Shown piece after piece: positions 60,907 through 64,000 of a DNA stretch of 64,000 bases. Position numbers and translations under genes: made by a program. The notes beneath the pieces are model-generated. The model had not been told where the DNA came from. It saw only the letters and a program-made list of their open reading frames with translations, and searched no databases. The DNA is from Nitriliruptoraceae bacterium (GTDB lineage: Bacteria; Actinomycetota; Nitriliruptoria; Nitriliruptorales; Nitriliruptoraceae): the NCBI GenBank assembly GCA_003565155.1, contig PXDB01000040.1, forward strand, positions 62,001 through 126,000, in the 5' to 3' direction. How positions within the stretch are numbered: the stretch's first letter is position 1; each line of letters opens with the position of its first letter.

Positions 60907-63314
60907 CGTGTGTCCTCCTCACGGCGACCGTCGGTACCCGGCAGGTGCGCCGAGCTCGCCTCGGTCTCCGCGGCGTGGTCGGTGGTGTCGGACGCGGCGG
61001 TCTGCCCGCCGGCAGCGGCCTCCCGCGCGGAGCGTCGGCGTCCCGCATCCCCGGTGATCCGCTGCCAGCCGTAGACCGCGGCGAAGATGAGGAGACCGAC
61101 GGCGTCGTAGAGGGGATCGGCGCTGATCAGCGCGAGGCCGGACGCGATCAGCACCGCACGGATGAGCAGGTTGATCCGTCGATCGACGTAGCCGACGACG
61201 GCGACGCCCACGGCCGTCATCCCCACCAGCGCGGTCGCCCCCGCGAGTATCCCGCCGAGGATGGTGGTCTCCTGGAGCAGGAGTTCGGGAGAGAACACGA
61301 ACATGTAGGGCAGCAGGAAGCCGCCGATCGCGATCTTGACCGACTGGACCCCGGTCTTCAGGGGGTTCGACTGGGCGATCCCCGAGGCCGCGTAGGACGC
61401 CAGACAGACCGGCGGTGTGATGTCGGCCATGATGCCGTAGTAGTACACGAACAGGTTCGCCGTCAGCAGCGCCACGGCGGTACGCGGCTCGTCCGCGAAG
61501 AAGGCCAGGGTGATCGCCGGAGCGACCAGGGTGGCGGTGATGACGTAGTTCGCCGTGGTCGGCAGCCCGATCCCGAGCACCAGGCAGGCGAACATCGAGA
61601 AGACCAGCACCAGGATGAGGCTCTCGCCCGCGAGGTTGAGGAGTCCACCGACCAGCTGCAGGCCGACCCCGGTCAGGGTGATCACGCCCGCAACGATGCC
61701 GGCCGCAGCGCACGCGATGATGATCGGCAGCGCGATGCGGGCGGCGTCGACCAGTGACTCCAGCAGGCTGACCGGGTTGAGCTTGTCGTCCAGGTCACGC
61801 CACCGGCCCAAGAGGCCGGCGATCACCTGCACGATGATGTTGATGATGATGACGGCGTAGACGGCGTACAACGCCGACAGGATGGGTGAACGCCCCTGCG
61901 CCAGCAGGACGAAGATGATGATGATCGGCAGGAGCAGGTAGCCCTTGGTCAGCATCAGGTTGCGTGGACGCGGTAGTCGCTCCCTCGGTAGGCCCTTGAC
62001 ACCGACCTTCTTCGACTCGAAGTGCACGACGATGAACTGTGCGGTGAAGAACAGGATCGCCGGGATGATGGCGGCCTGGATGATCGTGACGTAGGGCAGC
62101 CCGGTGATCTCCACCATGATGAACGCCGCGGCCCCCATGATGGGTGGCGCGAGCTGGCCACCGGTGGAGGAGGCCGCCTCGACAGCGCCGGCGAACTCGC
62201 CCCGGTAGCCGGACTTCTTCATCATCGGGATGGTGAAGGCGCCGTTGGACACCGTGTTGGCCACCGAGCTGCCGGTGATGGTGCCGGAGAACGCGCTGGT
62301 CATGACGGCGACCTTGGCGGTCCCCCCGGTCATCCAGCCGGTCAGCCCGAAGGCGAGTTGGGTGAAGAACCGCTCCATGCCGGTGCGTTGGAGGAGGGCT
62401 GCGAAGATCATGAAGATGTAGATGAAGGTGGAGGACACCTGGATCGGGGTGCCGAACACCGCCTCCGTGCCGAGGAACATGTTGGCCATGATGCGTTCCA
62501 CGGCGAACCCGCGATGGGCCAGGAAGCCCGGCATGACCTGCCCGAAGTAGGCGAAGACCAGGGCAGCGGAGGCCACGACGGTCAGGGGGGTTCCGATCAC
62601 CCGCTGACAGGCGACGAGGACCAGCAGGACCCCGGCGGCCGCCAGGCCGACCGTGAAGTCGGTCTCCGCACCGACGGCCCGCCCGATCTCGTTCCAGTTC
62701 CAGAAGACGTAGCCGCCGGTGCCCAGGCTCAGCAGGGCGAGGGCGATGTCTCCGACCGGGATACCGCCGATCCGCAGGGGGAGGTGGCGGGTGAGCAGCA
62801 CGGCGGCCAGGACCAGCCCGAAGCCGACCAGCACGAACCACTCCGCCATCCCCTGGAGGTGCATCAGGCCGAGGGCCACCACCGCTGCGATCGACAACGC
62901 GTAGCTCTTGATGCGGTCGGAAGCTTCGGTCACGGGCTTGCTGGGGTAGAGCAGGAAGACCAGCGCGAGCCCGATCGCGAGGTGGAAGGACCCCTGCTGC
63001 AGCCCCGGAAGCCGGCCGAACTGGGCGGTGTAGAGGTGGAAGCCGCTCAGCACCAGCGCCGTGACGAAGATGATCCAACGCCACGTCGCCCGCATGTCGT
63101 CGCGGGTCCCCGGGCTGACATCGGAGAAGCTGAGGTCCTCGAGCTGCGCGATGTCGCCCTCGAGCTCCTCGCGCAGCTCCTCCGGGAGGTCGGCGATCTG
63201 GCTGCGCGCCTCATCCAGTGCCCCGGAGGAGGACCGGGCCGTCGATCCCTTCCGCTGCTCCTCGGGCGTCGGGGGTTCGGAACCGGCTGCTGCGGGGTCT
63301 CTCGGCTCGTTCAT
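60903..63314 (-). CDS. TRAP transporter fused 4TM/12TM permease (TAXI type)
   Basis: 803 residues; ATG after GGGAGGAG. An acidic cytoplasmic N-terminus of about 70 residues precedes the small (DctQ-like) domain and the large (DctM-like) domain fused in one chain. Typical blocks: GTEAVFGTPIQVSSTFIYIF, KVAVMTSAFSGTITGSSVAN, TVSNGAFTIPMMKKSGYRGE, AVEAASSTGGQLAPPIMGAA and LGIGLPTTANYVITATLVAP. It uses ion gradients with a TAXI binding protein to import organic acids; the substrate is unknown. Confidence 0.95.
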   Translation of the reverse strand: MNEPRDPAAAGSEPPTPEEQRKGSTARSSSGALDEARSQIADLPEELREELEGDIAQLEDLSFSDVSPGTRDDMRATWRWIIFVTALVLSGFHLYTAQFGRLPGLQQGSFHLAIGLALVFLLYPSKPVTEASDRIKSYALSIAAVVALGLMHLQGMAEWFVLVGFGLVLAAVLLTRHLPLRIGGIPVGDIALALLSLGTGGYVFWNWNEIGRAVGAETDFTVGLAAAGVLLVLVACQRVIGTPLTVVASAALVFAYFGQVMPGFLAHRGFAVERIMANMFLGTEAVFGTPIQVSSTFIYIFMIFAALLQRTGMERFFTQLAFGLTGWMTGGTAKVAVMTSAFSGTITGSSVANTVSNGAFTIPMMKKSGYRGEFAGAVEAASSTGGQLAPPIMGAAAFIMVEITGLPYVTIIQAAIIPAILFFTAQFIVVHFESKKVGVKGLPRERLPRPRNLMLTKGYLLLPIIIIFVLLAQGRSPILSALYAVYAVIIINIIVQVIAGLLGRWRDLDDKLNPVSLLESLVDAARIALPIIIACAAAGIVAGVITLTGVGLQLVGGLLNLAGESLILVLVFSMFACLVLGIGLPTTANYVITATLVAPAITLAFFADEPRTAVALLTANLFVYYYGIMADITPPVCLASYAASGIAQSNPLKTGVQSVKIAIGGFLLPYMFVFSPELLLQETTILGGILAGATALVGMTAVGVAVVGYVDRRINLLIRAVLIASGLALISADPLYDAVGLLIFAAVYGWQRITGDAGRRRSAREAAAGGQTAASDTTDHAAETEASSAHLPGTDGRREEDTR

Positions 63315-63374
63315 GTCGCTCCTCCCACTGCCACCCCTACAGGGCGCTCGGACACCTCGATGCTGCGGTGGTGA

Positions 63375-63962
63375 TCACCTCTCCCCTGCGGTGACCCGCA
63401 GCTCGACCGGTCCCCCGGCCCTCGTCAGCTCGAGCAGGCGGACCTGCTCGTCGTCCCCGATGGTGAGCGTGTGGTCCACCTCTGCGCCTCCCGTGCGCAG
63501 CGTGACGCTCCCGATCGGGTACCCGTGGTGGTCGACACGATAGACGCCGTCCACGGTCGTGAAGGTCGTCATCTGCTCCCCGAACCGCTCCGGTCCCGTG
63601 GGCAGGTTCGGGCCCGGCTCGTCGAACTCCATCGACTCCAGGGTGAGCACCAGGTCGGGGTTGACCGAGAAGCGCTCGACCACCGGACGGCGGGTCACCG
63701 AGTGGGTGTGGGTGAGCACCACCTCCGCACCCTGCGCCACCGATCGCTCGTAGAGCACCTCGCCGGTGTCAGGATCGGCGAGTTCGAGGATCGCCGGCCC
63801 CGGTGCCTGACCGGGAGGCCAGGCGATGGCGACCAGCACGACCCCCAGGACGACCGCGGTGGCCGCCACGATCGTGACGGCCACCCGCGGGATGCCGGGA
63901 CGTGGCAGCGGTCCGGGCGAGGGCGTCGCCCGCGACCCGGCCGCTGCGCCGTCCCTGCGCAC
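63375..63962 (-). CDS. DUF1850 domain protein of the TRAP operon
   Basis: 195 residues. GTG at 63962 overlaps the TAXI receptor stop by 1 nt (TAGTG). One membrane segment (VAVTIVAATAVVLGVVLVAI) anchors a beta-rich outer domain that begins LELADPDTGEVLYERSVAQG and has VVLTHTHSVTRRPVVERF. DUF1850 genes regularly accompany TAXI-TRAP permeases, so a helper role is likely. 60 nt separate it from the permease. Confidence 0.85.
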   Translation of the reverse strand: MRRDGAAAGSRATPSPGPLPRPGIPRVAVTIVAATAVVLGVVLVAIAWPPGQAPGPAILELADPDTGEVLYERSVAQGAEVVLTHTHSVTRRPVVERFSVNPDLVLTLESMEFDEPGPNLPTGPERFGEQMTTFTTVDGVYRVDHHGYPIGSVTLRTGGAEVDHTLTIGDDEQVRLLELTRAGGPVELRVTAGER

Positions 63963-64000
63963 TAGTTCTCGTCGAAGAAGCGCTGTGCACCGGGGTGCAC
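63962..64000 (-). CDS. TAXI-type TRAP receptor, last 12 codons (5' part outside window)
   Basis: On the minus strand the frame from 64000 reads VHPGAQRFFDEN followed by TAG. The ending (L/V)HPGAxRFxxE is typical of the TAXI family of TRAP solute receptors, and the position before DUF1850 and the fused permease fits. The rest of the gene is outside the window. Assignment rests on 12 residues plus context. Confidence 0.6.
   Translation of the reverse strand: MHPGAQRFFDEN

Overview
This is a 64 kb chromosomal window from a very GC-rich actinobacterium. The evidence is a proteasome (prcB, prcA) with the Pup ligase pafA, the pafB/pafC WYL regulators next to tatA, tatC and helY, a mycobacterial-type adenosine kinase, an F420-type LLM oxidoreductase, a DUF4193 protein, many GTG starts, and -10 hexamers of the TAGGCT/TAGCGT type. 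A TAXI-type TRAP transporter and a leucyl/phenylalanyl transferase (aat) would fit a deep-branching lineage such as Nitriliruptoria or Acidimicrobiia, but that placement is inference. I see no phage, insertion sequence, CRISPR array or rRNA. The only RNA gene is a tRNA-Glu at 41402-41477.

Layout. 1-5 kb: tail of a short-chain dehydrogenase, a small ribbon-helix-helix-like protein, a DUF4333 lipoprotein, and a lipoprotein/Lgt-paralogue pair; this stretch is rich in inverted and direct repeats. 5-10.3 kb: an MFS transporter, a DrrAB-like ABC exporter, and a cupin regulator divergent from azlCD. 10.4-17 kb: a GAF-LuxR regulator, a cupin and two SnoaL-like proteins, a zinc-ribbon RNase HI, a THUMP-like methyltransferase and a PAC2 protein. 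17-23 kb: aldehyde dehydrogenase, adoK, serC and aspC. 23-28.5 kb: a BMP-type (nucleoside) ABC importer of four genes. 28.7-31.7 kb: two unknown proteins and ahcY. 31.9-37.3 kb: aat, a 5'-3' exonuclease, murJ, an LLM oxidoreductase, DUF2017 and clpS. 37.4-41.4 kb: a cold-shock protein, small unknown genes, a RecB-like nuclease, a HisN-like phosphatase and tRNA-Glu. 41.5-49.6 kb: lnt, an amidohydrolase, acyl-CoA dehydrogenase, an M24 peptidase and a lipid kinase. 49.6-57 kb: helY, tatC, tatA, pafC and pafB. 57-60.4 kb: pafA, prcA, prcB. 60.5-64 kb: UspA and a TAXI-TRAP transporter.

Functional threads. The window holds most of a protein-turnover system (proteasome, Pup ligase, PafBC, and separately ClpS and Aat of the N-degron route), but pup and dop are not here. 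Purine and methyl-group recycling is represented by the BMP importer, AdoK and AhcY: adenosine released by AhcY can be rephosphorylated by AdoK. Lipoproteins and envelope are represented by Lnt, MurJ, Tat and an unusual Lgt paralogue. Genes are packed tightly: fifteen pairs share 4-bp GTGA or ATGA stop/start overlaps, so translational coupling is pervasive.
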